Positions 1 to 8,854 of a stretch of DNA of 34,282 bases are shown here, in pieces (within the stretch, counting starts at the first letter, position 1; every line of letters begins with the position of its first letter). The position numbers and the translations under genes are program-made. The stretch is from an uncultured Acidimicrobiaceae bacterium. Lineage in GTDB: Bacteria; Actinomycetota; Acidimicrobiia; Acidimicrobiales; Ilumatobacteraceae. Location: positions 1-34,282 of the forward strand of contig CAIXHI010000107.1 of assembly GCA_903919215.1 (NCBI GenBank), read 5' to 3'. The notes below the pieces were generated by a model that had not been told where the DNA came from, searched no databases, and was given only the letters and a program-made list of their open reading frames with translations.

Positions 1-1309
1 CCAGCCGGTGCGCGATCTCGTCGAGATCGCGGTCGATCAGGCCGACCGTGACGCGCAATGACGGTTCGTCGTCGCGGGCCATGAACGGCTCGCCAGGTGC
101 AGCGCCGATTCCCTGTGCCGCCAGCGTGAGGAGCGCGGAGCGTTCGTCGGCGACGCGCATCCACAGGTTGATGCCGTCCGTTCCCGTGAAGTTGACGCCA
201 CCATCTGCGAGCACGGCGCTGACGGCCTTGCGCCGACGCGCGTACTCAGTGCGTGCCGCAGCGACGGCGTCGATCGTGGGTTGGTGCTCGAGCATCTCCA
301 ACAGCACCGCCTGCAGCAGACGACTGCTCCACCCGGGGCCGAGCAAGCGACGGTTGGCGACCGCTCCGATCACCTCGCCGGCGCCACCGACGGCAGCGAG
401 CCGAAGGTCGGGGCCGTGGCTCTTGGAGTAGCTGCGGATATGCACGGTGCGCTCTGGCAGATGGACGCCGAGGCTGGCGAGGGTGCCGCTGGCGATATCG
501 CCGGAGTGATCGTCCTCGACGATGATCGCGTCGCTGTCGGCGAGTACTGCGGCCAGTTGCTTGCTGCGTCGGGAGGTGAGCGTGATGCCGGTGGGATTGT
601 GCGCGCGTGGCTGCAGGAAGACGGCCCTCACGCCGCCGATCAGGGCAGCAGCGAGACCGTCGGGTTGCATACCCTCGGCGTCGAGGTCGACGCCGATGAC
701 TTCGGCGCCGAGGAGATCGAGCAGATCCAGCAGAGGAGGGAACGTCGGGTGCTCGACAACGACTCGATCGCCCAGGCGCACGACGGCCGAAGCCACTCGG
801 TCGAGCGCGTCCATTGCTCCATCGACCACGGTCAGATCCTCTGGCTTGAATGGCCAACTGGCACGCAAGTGCTCACCGAGGCCAGGTAGCACTGGGTGGT
901 CGAGGTAGCTGCTGGTGAGCGGCTGGCGACTGACACGCGCGATGACGGGCCCGAGGTCGGGCAGCAACGCCGGATCGGGGGTACCGGTGCTGAGGTCGAG
1001 TGCGAAGCGCCCCGGACCCTCTGTGATGCGCCGGTAGCGGCGGGGGGTGACCGGCCCGGTGGGTTGGCGCACGAACGTTCCCTGACGGCCGCGGGCGTCG
1101 ATCGCGCCGACGGCAGCGAGGCTCTGCCACGCCTCGCTGACGGTGGTGGGCGACACGCCCAACAGCTTGGACAATTCGCGTACGGTCGGGAGCCGCGTGC
1201 CGACGGCCAACTGTCCGGAGGAGATCATCCGCCCGACCGCGGCAGCGATCCCACGTGCGCTGCGGTCACCGGACCCGGTGCCGGCAATCTCCGCCGCAAT
1301 GGTGTTCAT
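1..1309 (-). CDS. MocR/GabR-type regulator (GntR HTH + aminotransferase-like domain), C-terminus cut by window edge
   Basis: Reading the minus strand from ATG at 1309 gives an open frame of about 436 codons that runs off the left edge. Residues about 18-80 form a GntR winged helix (RLPTVRELSKLLGVSPTTVS). The rest is a fold-type I aminotransferase domain; the motif RSYSKSHGPDLRL matches the family's PLP-lysine segment, so PLP binding is probably retained. MocR proteins use PLP-linked ligand sensing to activate a divergent catabolic operon and repress themselves. The position, head-to-head with a pyrimidine/beta-amino-acid gene run, fits a sensor of an amino compound such as beta-alanine or beta-aminoisobutyrate; that ligand is inference. 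A TATTGT -10-like element (1324-1319) predicts a nearly leaderless transcript. The start codon itself lies in one of two 12-bp direct repeats, which fits autorepression. The family assignment is firm; the regulon is inferred. Confidence 0.88.
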   Translation of the reverse strand, partial: MNTIAAEIAGTGSGDRSARGIAAAVGRMISSGQLAVGTRLPTVRELSKLLGVSPTTVSEAWQSLAAVGAIDARGRQGTFVRQPTGPVTPRRYRRITEGPGRFALDLSTGTPDPALLPDLGPVIARVSRQPLTSSYLDHPVLPGLGEHLRASWPFKPEDLTVVDGAMDALDRVASAVVRLGDRVVVEHPTFPPLLDLLDLLGAEVIGVDLDAEGMQPDGLAAALIGGVRAVFLQPRAHNPTGITLTSRRSKQLAAVLADSDAIIVEDDHSGDIASGTLASLGVHLPERTVHIRSYSKSHGPDLRLAAVGGAGEVIGAVANRRLLGPGWSSRLLQAVLLEMLEHQPTIDAVAAARTEYARRRKAVSAVLADGGVNFTGTDGINLWMRVADERSALLTLAAQGIGAAPGEPFMARDDEPSLRVTVGLIDRDLDEIAHRL

Positions 1310-1340
1310 TGTGCGGTAACAATACAACCATTGTGCGGTA
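1307..1340. promoter_or_regulatory. Two 12-bp direct repeats, candidate MocR operator
   Basis: CATTGTGCGGTA occurs at 1307-1318 and again at 1329-1340, an exact 12-bp direct repeat with a 22-bp period (about two helical turns). MocR regulators such as GabR and PdxR are known to bind direct repeats. The right copy overlaps the -35 of the downstream operon and the left copy overlaps the regulator's own start codon. This arrangement fits activation of the operon and repression of the regulator. The repeat is seen directly; binding is inferred. Confidence 0.7.
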
Positions 1341-1367
1341 CGTGGTGTGACATTAGAGTCGCCCTCA
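1331..1367 (+). promoter_or_regulatory. Predicted promoter of the pyrimidine-catabolic operon (leaderless)
   Basis: TTGTGC (1331-1336) and TAGAGT (1354-1359) are separated by exactly 17 bp. The predicted start of transcription is 1366, one base before the ATG at 1367. No Shine-Dalgarno sequence precedes that ATG, so the first gene is probably translated from a leaderless mRNA. Confidence 0.55.
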
Positions 1368-2209
1368 TGTCCAACATTGTGAGAGCCGCATTGCTGCAGA
1401 CGGATTGGCCCGGCACGAAGGAGGCGATGCTCGACAAACACGAGCAGGCCGTCCACGATGCCAAGGCGCAGGGCGCACAGGTGATGTGCTTTCAGGAGCT
1501 GTTCTACGGCCCGTACTTCTGCCAGGTGCAGGATCCGGAGTACTACCAGTACACCGAAGAGATCCCCAACGGCCCCACCACCAAGCGGTTCCAGGCGCTC
1601 GCCAAGGAGACCGGCATGGTGCTGGTGCTCCCGATGTACGAGATCGTGCAAGCCGGGCTGTACTACAACACCGCAGCGGTGATCGACGCCGACGGCACGT
1701 ACCTCGGCAAGTACCGCAAGCAGCACATTCCGCAGACGAAGGGCTTCTGGGAGAAGTACTACTTCACTCCCGGTACGGGCGGGTACCCGGTGTTCGAGAC
1801 TGCAGTCGGCAAGGTCGGCGTGTACATCTGCTACGACCGCCACTTCCCCGAGGGCTGGCGCGCGCTGGGCCTCAACGGTGCCGAGATCGTGTTCAACCCG
1901 TCGGCCACCAGCCGCGGTCTCAGCGAGTACCTGTGGCGCCTCGAGCAGCCGGCGTCGGCCGTCGCCAACATCTACTACGTCGGCGCGATCAACCGCGTGG
2001 GCATCGAGGAACTCGGCGACAACGACTTCTACGGGCAGAGCTACTTCGTGAACCCCGAAGGCAAGATGGTCGGCGAGGTCGGCGATCCGTTCAAACCGGA
2101 ACTGATCGTGCGCGATCTCGACCTCGGCATGATCCGTACCGTGCGCGATCGCTGGGCCTTCTACCGCGACCGCCGTCCCGACGCCTACGACGAACTCACC
2201 CGCCGCTGA
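1367..2209 (+). CDS. Beta-ureidopropionase (nitrilase superfamily)
   Basis: 280 aa. Nitrilase-superfamily C-N hydrolase with the full Glu-Lys-Cys triad: E44 in FQELFYG, K118 in KYRKQHIP, C155 in ICYDRHFPEG. The family hydrolyses N-carbamoyl-beta-alanine or N-carbamoyl-beta-aminoisobutyrate to the beta-amino acid, CO2 and ammonia. That is the step after dihydropyrimidinase, which is encoded 16 bp downstream. The same frame stays open 157 codons upstream, but that part overlaps the divergent regulator. The start at 1367 is preferred because it follows a -10 box at the leaderless distance and begins with the usual family N-terminus (VRAALLQTDW). N-carbamoyl-D-amino-acid hydrolase is an alternative, made less likely by the neighbours. 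Confidence 0.88.
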   Translation: MSNIVRAALLQTDWPGTKEAMLDKHEQAVHDAKAQGAQVMCFQELFYGPYFCQVQDPEYYQYTEEIPNGPTTKRFQALAKETGMVLVLPMYEIVQAGLYYNTAAVIDADGTYLGKYRKQHIPQTKGFWEKYYFTPGTGGYPVFETAVGKVGVYICYDRHFPEGWRALGLNGAEIVFNPSATSRGLSEYLWRLEQPASAVANIYYVGAINRVGIEELGDNDFYGQSYFVNPEGKMVGEVGDPFKPELIVRDLDLGMIRTVRDRWAFYRDRRPDAYDELTRR

Positions 2210-2225
2210 GCAAGGAGCACCGACT

Positions 2226-3668
2226 ATGTCCACGACACTGATCAAGAACGGCAAGGTCATCAGCACCACGGGCGTCATCGCTCAGGATGTGCTGCTCGAC
2301 GGCGAGACCATCCGTGCGCTCGGCGCGCCCGGGTACTTCACCGAAGAGGGCATCGACCGCGTCATCGACGCTGCCGGCAAGTACGTCATCCCCGGCGGTA
2401 TCGATGTGCACACGCACATGGAGCTGCCCTTCGGCGGCACGTTCGCCAGCGACACCTTCGAGACCGGCTCGCGAGCGGCCGCATGGGGCGGCACCACCAC
2501 CATCATCGACATGGCAGTGCAACGCACTGGCGAGAACGTGCACGAGGGTCTGGCCGCATGGCACAAGAAGGCCGACGGCGAGTGCGCCATCGACTACGCG
2601 TTCCACCAGATCATCGGTGGTGTCGACGATGAGTCGCTGAAGTCGATGAAGTACCTCGTGGACAACGAGGGCATCAGCAGCTTCAAGTTGTTCATGGCCT
2701 ACCCGGGCGTGTTCTACAGCGATGACGGTCAGATCCTGAAGGCCATGCAGACCGCCGCCGACTGTGGCGCGATGATCATGATGCACGCCGAGAACGGCAT
2801 GGCGATCGACGTGTTGGTGCAGCAGGCACTCGCCCGCGGCGAGACCGATCCGAAGTTCCACAGCTACACGCGCCCGTCGCCCCTGGAAGCGGAAGCCACG
2901 CATCGCGCGATCATCCTCAGCCAGATCGCCGGCAACGTGCCGCTGTACATCGTGCACATGTCGGCCGGCGACGCGCTGAACGAGGTCGCCGCTGCTCGCC
3001 ACAACGGCCGCAACGTGTTCGCCGAGACCTGCCCGCAGTACCTGTATCTGACGGTGGAGGAGACGCTGGCCAGGCCCGGCTTCGAAGGTGCCAAGTGGGT
3101 CTGCAGCACCCCGGTGCGCAGCCGCGATCACGACCCGCACTTCGTCGGTCAGATGGGTCATGGCCACCAGGGCGACCTGTGGAAGGGCCTGCGGATGAAC
3201 GAACTGGCCATCGTCTCCACCGACCACTGCCCGTTCTGTATGAAGGATCAGAAGGAACTTGGCCTCGGCAACTTCGCCGCGATCCCCAACGGCATCGGCA
3301 GCGTCGAGCACCGCATGGAACTGCTCTACCAGGGTGTCGTCGCTGGTGAGATCACGCTCGAGCGCTGGGTCGAGACCTGCTGTACCACCCCGGCACGCAT
3401 GTTCGGTATGTACCCGCGCAAGGGTGTGATCGCCCCGGGGGCCGACGCCGACGTGGTGGTGTGGGATCCGAACACCAAGACCAAGATCGGCATCAACGAC
3501 AAGCACCACATGAACATGGACCACAGCGCGTGGGAGGGCTACGTGATCGACGGCAAGGTCGACACGGTCATCTCCCGCGGCACCGTGGTCGTGGAGAACG
3601 ATCAGTACATCGGCCGCAAAGGCCATGGCAAGTACATCAAGCGCGGTCTCAGCCAATACCTGGTCTGA
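2226..3668 (+). CDS. hydA: Dihydropyrimidinase / D-hydantoinase
   Basis: 480 aa, full length for the cyclic amidohydrolase family. Metal-site residues are all visible: H62 and H64 (GGIDVHTH), K154 for the carboxylated lysine (SFKLFMAYPG), H187 (MMHAENG), H244 (YIVHMS) and D333 (STDHCPF). It opens the ring of dihydrouracil or dihydrothymine to the N-carbamoyl-beta-amino acid, the substrate of the preceding gene. The SD sequence AAGGAG (2212-2217) sits 8 nt before the ATG. The gene is second in the plus-strand run after the MocR-controlled promoter. A hydantoinase with broader substrate range cannot be excluded from sequence alone. Confidence 0.93.
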   Translation: MSTTLIKNGKVISTTGVIAQDVLLDGETIRALGAPGYFTEEGIDRVIDAAGKYVIPGGIDVHTHMELPFGGTFASDTFETGSRAAAWGGTTTIIDMAVQRTGENVHEGLAAWHKKADGECAIDYAFHQIIGGVDDESLKSMKYLVDNEGISSFKLFMAYPGVFYSDDGQILKAMQTAADCGAMIMMHAENGMAIDVLVQQALARGETDPKFHSYTRPSPLEAEATHRAIILSQIAGNVPLYIVHMSAGDALNEVAAARHNGRNVFAETCPQYLYLTVEETLARPGFEGAKWVCSTPVRSRDHDPHFVGQMGHGHQGDLWKGLRMNELAIVSTDHCPFCMKDQKELGLGNFAAIPNGIGSVEHRMELLYQGVVAGEITLERWVETCCTTPARMFGMYPRKGVIAPGADADVVVWDPNTKTKIGINDKHHMNMDHSAWEGYVIDGKVDTVISRGTVVVENDQYIGRKGHGKYIKRGLSQYLV

Positions 3669-3707
3669 GCCGTCACTCTCTCTGAGTCGGAAGTTAGAAG
3701 GAACAAC

Positions 3708-5192
3708 ATGCAGCGCATTTCTCACTGGATCGACGGCAAGGTCGTCGTGGGCACATCCGGCCGTTCGGGCATCGTGTTCGACCCGGCCACCGGCGAACAG
3801 CAGGCCGCCGTCGACCTCGCGTCACTCGCCGAGGTCGATCACGCCATTGCCGTCGCTAAGGCGGCGTTCCCGGCATGGCGAGCCACCAACCTGTCGCGGC
3901 GCGCCGAGGTCATGTTCCGTCTGCGCGAACTGGTCGACGCAAACCGCAAGGAGATCGCCACCCTGCTCTCCAAGGAGCACGGCAAGGTGCTGTCCGACGC
4001 GCTCGGTGAGGTCGCCCGTGGTCTCGAGAACATCGAGTTCGCGTGCGGCATCCCGCATCTGCTGAAGGGTGGCTACAGCGAGCAGGCCAGCACCGGTGTC
4101 GACGTGTACAGCATCAAGCAGCCGCTCGGTGTCGTCGCCGGTATCACGCCGTTCAACTTCCCGGCGATGGTGCCGATGTGGATGTTCGCCAACGCGATCG
4201 CCTGCGGCAACACCGTGGTGTTGAAGCCCAGCGAGAAGAACCCGTCGTCGGCGATGTTCGTCGCCGAACTGTTCAAGCAGGCCGGTCTGCCCGACGGTGT
4301 GTACAACATCGTCCAGGGCGACAAGCTGGCCGTCGACCGCCTGCTCGAGCACCCCGATATCCAGGCCGTCAGCTTCGTGGGCAGCACGCCCATCGCCAAG
4401 TACGTGTACGAGACCGGCACCAAGAACGGTAAGCGCGTGCAGGCACTGGGCGGTGCGAAGAACCACATGCTCGTGCTCGCCGACGCGGATCTCGACATGG
4501 CCGCCGATGCGGCCGTCAGCGCTGCCTACGGTTCGGCCGGTGAGCGGTGCATGGCGATCTCCGTGCTGCTCGCCAGCGAAGCGATCGCCGACGACCTGGT
4601 GGCCAAGATCAAGGACCGCATCCCCGCGATCAAGGTCGGCCCGGCCAGCGAGGACGGCAACGAGATGGGTCCGCTGATCACCGGCGAGCACCGCGACAAG
4701 GTGGCCGGCTACATCGGCGGCGCCACTGAGCAGGGTGCGACAGTGGTCGTCGACGGCCGCGACGATGTGCCGGCCAACGGCTTCTTCGTCAAGCCCAGCC
4801 TGATCGACCACGTGAAGCCCGGTATGCGCTGCTACGACGAAGAGATCTTCGGGCCGGTGCTGTCGGTCGTACGGGTGAAGGGGTACGACGACGGTCTGGC
4901 CCTGATCAACGACAACCAGTTCGGTAACGGCACGGCCATCTTCACCCGTGATGGTGGGGCGGCCCGTCAGTTCGAGTTCGACGTACAGGTCGGCATGGTC
5001 GGCGTCAACGTGCCCATTCCGGTGCCGGTCAGCTACTACAGCTTCGGTGGTTGGAAGGCCAGCCTGTTCGGCGACCAGCACATGTACGGCCCGGAAGGGA
5101 TCAACTTCTACACGCGTAGCAAGGTCGTCACGAAGCGCTGGCCCGACCCGCGAACCAGCCAGGTCGATCTGGGTTTCCCCCAGAACCGCTGA
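3708..5192 (+). CDS. mmsA: CoA-acylating methylmalonate-semialdehyde / malonate-semialdehyde dehydrogenase
   Basis: 494 aa, typical length. ALDH-fold enzyme with nucleophile C281 (GSAGERCMAIS), N149 (TPFNFP) and K173 (VLKPSEKNP). The site where ordinary ALDHs have the general-base Glu reads ALGGAKNH, as in the CoA-dependent MmsA/IolA group. It converts malonate semialdehyde to acetyl-CoA, or methylmalonate semialdehyde to propionyl-CoA, with CO2 and NADH. These semialdehydes arise from transamination of beta-alanine and beta-aminoisobutyrate, so the gene completes uracil and thymine breakdown. A clear SD (AGAAGGAA, 3696-3703) precedes the ATG. Myo-inositol or valine catabolism are other known roles, but no neighbouring genes support them. 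Confidence 0.92.
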   Translation: MQRISHWIDGKVVVGTSGRSGIVFDPATGEQQAAVDLASLAEVDHAIAVAKAAFPAWRATNLSRRAEVMFRLRELVDANRKEIATLLSKEHGKVLSDALGEVARGLENIEFACGIPHLLKGGYSEQASTGVDVYSIKQPLGVVAGITPFNFPAMVPMWMFANAIACGNTVVLKPSEKNPSSAMFVAELFKQAGLPDGVYNIVQGDKLAVDRLLEHPDIQAVSFVGSTPIAKYVYETGTKNGKRVQALGGAKNHMLVLADADLDMAADAAVSAAYGSAGERCMAISVLLASEAIADDLVAKIKDRIPAIKVGPASEDGNEMGPLITGEHRDKVAGYIGGATEQGATVVVDGRDDVPANGFFVKPSLIDHVKPGMRCYDEEIFGPVLSVVRVKGYDDGLALINDNQFGNGTAIFTRDGGAARQFEFDVQVGMVGVNVPIPVPVSYYSFGGWKASLFGDQHMYGPEGINFYTRSKVVTKRWPDPRTSQVDLGFPQNR

Positions 5193-5246
5193 CGCTGCAC
5201 CGCTGACCACGAAGCCATCTGACGAAGACTATTTTTGGGGGACAAC

Positions 5247-6275
5247 ATGGAACTTGGCGTCGTATTACAGACGACCCCGCCGTCACGGCGGGTCATCGAT
5301 CTGGCCAAGCGCGCAGAGTCGTACGGCTTCGACTATGTCTGGACGTTCGACAGCCACATCCTGTGGCAAGAGCCGTATGTGATCTTCAGCCAGATCCTGG
5401 CCGAGACGCGCAACATCAAGGTCGGACCGATGGTGACCAACCCGGCCACACGCGACTGGACGGTCACCGCCAGTACGTACGCCACGCTGAACGAGATGTA
5501 CGGCAACCGCACGGTGTGCGGTATCGGCCGCGGCGACTCGGCAGTGCGGGTCACGAACGGTGCACCCACCAACTTGGCCACATTGCGCGACAGTGTGCAT
5601 GTCATCCGTGAACTGGCCAATGGCCGGGCCGTGGAGTACAAGGGAAGCGACTTGCGTCTGCCCTGGGCGGGTAAGAGTCGCCTGGAGATGTGGATCGCGG
5701 CATACGGCCCCAAGGCGTTGGCGCTGACCGGCGAGGTGGCCGATGGGTTCATCCTGCAACTCGCCGATCTCTCCATCGCCGAATGGACGATCAAGTCAGT
5801 GCGCGACGCCGCGGAGAAGGCCGGTCGCAACCCCGACGACATCACGATCTGCGTTGCCGCCCCGGCGTATGTCACGGATGGTACGGAGGCGGGTCTCGCT
5901 CACGGACGCGAGCAGTGCCGCTGGTTCGGCGGCATGGTGGGTAACCACGTGGCCGACATCGTCGCTCGCTACGGAGACGATGCACCGGTACCCAAGGCGC
6001 TCACCGATTACATCAAGAACCGCCAGGGCTACGACTACAACGAACACGGTCAGGCCGGCAACAGCCACACCACGTTTGTACCCGATGAGATCGTCGATCG
6101 CTTCTGCGTGGTCGGCCCGATCGAGGTGCACATCGAGCGGATGCAGCAACTGAAAGCCCTCGGTGTCGACCAGTTCGCGATCTACCTGCAGCACGACGAC
6201 AAGGACCACACCCTTCAGGCCTACGGCGAGTTGGTGATGCCCGCGATCGCCGAACACGTGAGAGCAACGTCGTGA
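5247..6275 (+). CDS. LLM-class flavin/F420-dependent oxidoreductase (resembles TIGR03842/CPS_4043 family)
   Basis: 342 aa from ATG 5247, chosen over TTG 5235 because GGGGGA (5237-5242) is a well-placed SD and MELGVVLQTTPPS is a normal LLM N-terminus. It is a bacterial-luciferase-like TIM barrel related to F420-dependent methylenetetrahydromethanopterin reductase. Typical segments are GFDYVWTFDSHILW near the N-terminus and the GIGRGDSAVR loop near residue 93. The specific function of this subfamily is, to my knowledge, unassigned. It lies in the pyrimidine run between the semialdehyde dehydrogenase and the transporter, where a pyrimidine redox enzyme is expected and no dihydropyrimidine dehydrogenase is present. 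A role in reducing uracil/thymine or oxidising a related ring is therefore a reasonable hypothesis, not a demonstrated one. Confidence 0.85.
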   Translation: MELGVVLQTTPPSRRVIDLAKRAESYGFDYVWTFDSHILWQEPYVIFSQILAETRNIKVGPMVTNPATRDWTVTASTYATLNEMYGNRTVCGIGRGDSAVRVTNGAPTNLATLRDSVHVIRELANGRAVEYKGSDLRLPWAGKSRLEMWIAAYGPKALALTGEVADGFILQLADLSIAEWTIKSVRDAAEKAGRNPDDITICVAAPAYVTDGTEAGLAHGREQCRWFGGMVGNHVADIVARYGDDAPVPKALTDYIKNRQGYDYNEHGQAGNSHTTFVPDEIVDRFCVVGPIEVHIERMQQLKALGVDQFAIYLQHDDKDHTLQAYGELVMPAIAEHVRATS

Positions 6276-6339
6276 CCGTGCGTTCACGCGCCGGTGGCTC
6301 GAACTCGCGTTCAGAAGATCTAGGGTCGCGCCGATCGAT

Positions 6340-7269
6340 ATGACTGATGATCTCGCCCCTGACCCCGCAGCGGTCGTTGTAGTTGCGGCACGGCCCACGT
6401 TGTGGCGTCGCGCTCGGCGTTCGGTGATGTTCGTGCTGGCCATGGCGTTGGTGGCTGCTGGCTGGGAGATCTACAAGAAGTTCGGCCCGCAGAACGGTGG
6501 CGAGGTGTTCGGCTGGAAGATCCTGCCCCGCGCCAAAGACCGAGTGATGCCACACATCAGCGACATCCTCGGGCGGTTCACCGACCCGCTGAACCGGGCC
6601 TCCAGCGAGACCGTGCTCTCGGTCGTGCTGAAGGGTGTCTGGTTCTCGTTCCGTCTGGTGCTTGCTGGATTCGGCATGGGCTTGATCGCCGGTCTGTTGC
6701 TCGCCGTGGTCATGACCCGCTTCCGCTTCGCCGAGCGGGCGGTACTGCCCTATCTCGTCGTCTCACAGACGGTGCCGCTCATCGCGCTCGCACCACTCGT
6801 GGCCAGTTGGGGTGGCAAGCTCCACCTGTTCGGGTGGGAATGGCCGCGCTGGATGTCGTCGGCCGTGCTTGGCGCGTTCCTCACGTTCTTCCCGATTGCA
6901 GTCGGTGCGCTACGTGGGCTGCAGTCGCCCACCGCAGCGTCGCTCGAGTTGATGGACAGCCTGGCGGCGCCGTGGCGGCGCACGCTGTTTACCCTCCGGT
7001 TCCCCGCGGCGGTGCCGTACCTCGTGCCAGCGCTGAAGCTCGGTGCTGCTGGAGCAGTCATCGGTGTCGTGGTGTCGGAGATTTCCACCGGTCTGCGCGG
7101 GGGTATCGGCCGCCTGGTGATCGAGTTCAGTCAGAAGACGACCGGCGACCCCGCCATCGTCTACACCGCCGTACTCGGCGCAGCGTTCCTCGGCCTAGTG
7201 ATGGCCGGACTCGTGGCGATCGTCGACGCGGTGTTCATGAGAAATCGACCGAAAGAGGTTGAGGCGTGA
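6340..7269 (+). CDS. ABC transporter permease (NMT1/SsuC-type importer), first permease
   Basis: 309 aa inner-membrane permease of the BPD_transp_1 type. A membrane segment near residues 28-44 precedes a periplasmic stretch; the core transmembrane bundle starts near residue 103. The conserved cytoplasmic EAA-like loop is around residues 200-220 (SLELMDSLAAPWRRTLFTLRFPAA, cited here in part). A 64-bp gap separates it from the LLM gene; no SD is obvious, but TAGGGT (6321-6326) might be a weak internal -10. The stop overlaps the next start (GTGA), so this gene and the ATPase gene are translationally coupled. With the ATPase, second permease and lipoprotein downstream it makes a complete importer; uptake of pyrimidines or a related heterocycle is inferred from context. 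Confidence 0.85.
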   Translation: MTDDLAPDPAAVVVVAARPTLWRRARRSVMFVLAMALVAAGWEIYKKFGPQNGGEVFGWKILPRAKDRVMPHISDILGRFTDPLNRASSETVLSVVLKGVWFSFRLVLAGFGMGLIAGLLLAVVMTRFRFAERAVLPYLVVSQTVPLIALAPLVASWGGKLHLFGWEWPRWMSSAVLGAFLTFFPIAVGALRGLQSPTAASLELMDSLAAPWRRTLFTLRFPAAVPYLVPALKLGAAGAVIGVVVSEISTGLRGGIGRLVIEFSQKTTGDPAIVYTAVLGAAFLGLVMAGLVAIVDAVFMRNRPKEVEA

Positions 7270-8066
7270 GTGCAGTTGTCGTCAACGGCGTGAGCAAGGT
7301 GTTCAACACCGGCAAGTCAGCGCAGGTGGATGCCCTGCATGGCATCGACCTCACCATCGAGCCCGGTGAGTTCGTCTCGCTCATCGGCCCCTCGGGGTGT
7401 GGCAAGAGCACGCTGCTGCGTCTGATCGCCAACCTCACCGAGCCCACCGCCGGTTCCATCACCGTGAACGGCAAGCCGTCGAAGCAGGCGCGCCTCGATC
7501 AGGACTATGGCATGGCGTTTCAGCAGGCCGGTCTGTTCGAGTGGCGCACAGTCGCCAAGAACATCGAACTGCCGCTCGAGCTCAAGGGCTGGGACCGCGC
7601 CAAGCGTCGCGCCAGAGCGCTGGAGATGCTCGATCTGGTGAAGTTGCCCGAGTTCGCGCACCACATGCCGTGGCAGTTGTCCGGCGGTATGCAACAGCGC
7701 ATCGCGATCGCTCGCGCGCTCGCGGCTCACCCGCCGCTGCTGTTGATGGACGAGCCGTTCGGTGCACTCGACGAGATGACCCGCGAGCACATGCAGGCCG
7801 AACTGTTGCGCATCTGCAAGGAGACGAACTCCACAGTGGTGTTCGTCACCCACTCGATCCCCGAAGCGGTGTACCTCTCCAACAGAGTGGTGGTCATGTC
7901 GCCGCGGCCGGGTCGCATCACTGACATCATCGATGTGCCGCTGGGCTCCAGCCGCGACGACGGCACGCGCGAGACCGGCGACTTCTTCTCCAAGATCACC
8001 GAAGTGCGTGAGGCGCTGCGCGGCGCCGAGTACTCGGCTGGTGCTCGGGGGATCGAGGACCGGTGA
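7266..8066 (+). CDS. ABC transporter ATP-binding protein
   Basis: 266 aa ATPase of the nitrate/sulfonate/taurine/HMP class. Visible motifs, in order: Walker A GPSGCGKST (41-49), Q-loop MAFQQAGLFEW, signature LSGGMQQR, Walker B LLMDEPFGALDE and the switch histidine in VTHSIPEAVYLS. The GTG start overlaps the upstream permease stop by 4 nt, and its own stop overlaps the start of the second permease. It energises the importer from the cytoplasmic face. The substrate cannot be read from the ATPase. Confidence 0.93.
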   Translation: MSAVVVNGVSKVFNTGKSAQVDALHGIDLTIEPGEFVSLIGPSGCGKSTLLRLIANLTEPTAGSITVNGKPSKQARLDQDYGMAFQQAGLFEWRTVAKNIELPLELKGWDRAKRRARALEMLDLVKLPEFAHHMPWQLSGGMQQRIAIARALAAHPPLLLMDEPFGALDEMTREHMQAELLRICKETNSTVVFVTHSIPEAVYLSNRVVVMSPRPGRITDIIDVPLGSSRDDGTRETGDFFSKITEVREALRGAEYSAGARGIEDR

Positions 8067-8854
8067 TGGCTCGACTCTCCGGCACCGTGCGGTCGATCTG
8101 GCCGCCGGTCGTGTTCGGCGCAGCGATGCTCGCCCTGTGGCAACTGATCGTGCGCGGGTTCGATCTGAAGCCGTACTTCTTGGTCGCTCCCAGCGACATC
8201 TTCGACAAGTTCATCGACAACCGGAGCAACATCTGGGAAGCGATGCGTGTGTCCGGCACGAATGCAGCGTTCGGTCTGTTGTTCGGGGCCATCCTCGGCG
8301 TGCTCGTCGCCTTCGTGCTCAGTCGCTTCCGCATCCTCGACGAGTTGGTGATGCCGATGTCGATCGCGATCAACGCGATTCCAGCGTTCGTGCTCGTGTC
8401 GGTGTTCAACAACATGTTCTCCAGCACCAGTGAGGTGCCGCGCCGGTTGATGGTCACGCTCGTGGTGTTCTTCGTCGTGCTGGTCAACGTGTCGAAAGGT
8501 TTGCGCCAAGTGCAGCCGGTGCACTCCGAGCTGATGAGGAGCTATGCGGCCAGCGGTTGGGAGATCATGCGCAAAGTACGCGTGCCAAACGCCGTCCCCT
8601 ACTTCTTCACTGCGCTGCGGATCTCGGCGCCGCTCTCGGTCATCTACGCCTACGTGTCGGAGTACTTCGGCGGGGCGCAGAATGGTCTCGGAAACCGCAT
8701 CAGCAGCAACATCTCCAACTCGAAGAACGCCGTCGGATGGGCCTACGTGGCAGGCGCCTGCCTGCTGGGCCTGGGGTTCTACGTGATCTCCATCGCGATG
8801 GAGGCGGTTGCCACCCCCGGTGGCGCCGGACAACGCAATCGGGACGACTCATGA
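8066..8854 (+). CDS. ABC transporter permease, second permease
   Basis: 262 aa from ATG 8066; GTG 8063 would add one residue. The TGATG overlap with the ATPase stop implies translational coupling. Six predicted membrane segments and the EAA-type loop (MRSYAASGWEIMRKVRVPNA) mark it as a permease paralogous to the first, so the channel is a heterodimer. Its stop codon lies inside a perfect 16-bp palindrome that may act as an mRNA stem-loop before the lipoprotein gene. Confidence 0.87.
   Translation: MARLSGTVRSIWPPVVFGAAMLALWQLIVRGFDLKPYFLVAPSDIFDKFIDNRSNIWEAMRVSGTNAAFGLLFGAILGVLVAFVLSRFRILDELVMPMSIAINAIPAFVLVSVFNNMFSSTSEVPRRLMVTLVVFFVVLVNVSKGLRQVQPVHSELMRSYAASGWEIMRKVRVPNAVPYFFTALRISAPLSVIYAYVSEYFGGAQNGLGNRISSNISNSKNAVGWAYVAGACLLGLGFYVISIAMEAVATPGGAGQRNRDDS

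Noticed and set aside
896-1366. N-terminal extension of the beta-ureidopropionase frame
   Set aside because: It runs antisense through the MocR HTH region and has no nitrilase similarity; the promoter and family N-terminus point to 1367.
2196-3725. 509-codon antisense frame across the dihydropyrimidinase gene, and similar long frames at 3822-5210, 11051-12919, 15963-17255 and 22755-24443
   Set aside because: They lie opposite well-supported genes with intact catalytic motifs, have no recognisable domains, and are rich in Arg/His/Asp/Val as expected for antisense frames of high-GC genes.
5230-5235. TATTTT before the LLM gene as an internal promoter
   Set aside because: No -35 at acceptable spacing; a good SD follows and the gene fits the operon.
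6321-6340. Independent promoter (TAGGGT) for the ABC genes
   Set aside because: No -35, and the 64-bp gap on one strand is compatible with a single operon; kept only as a remark.
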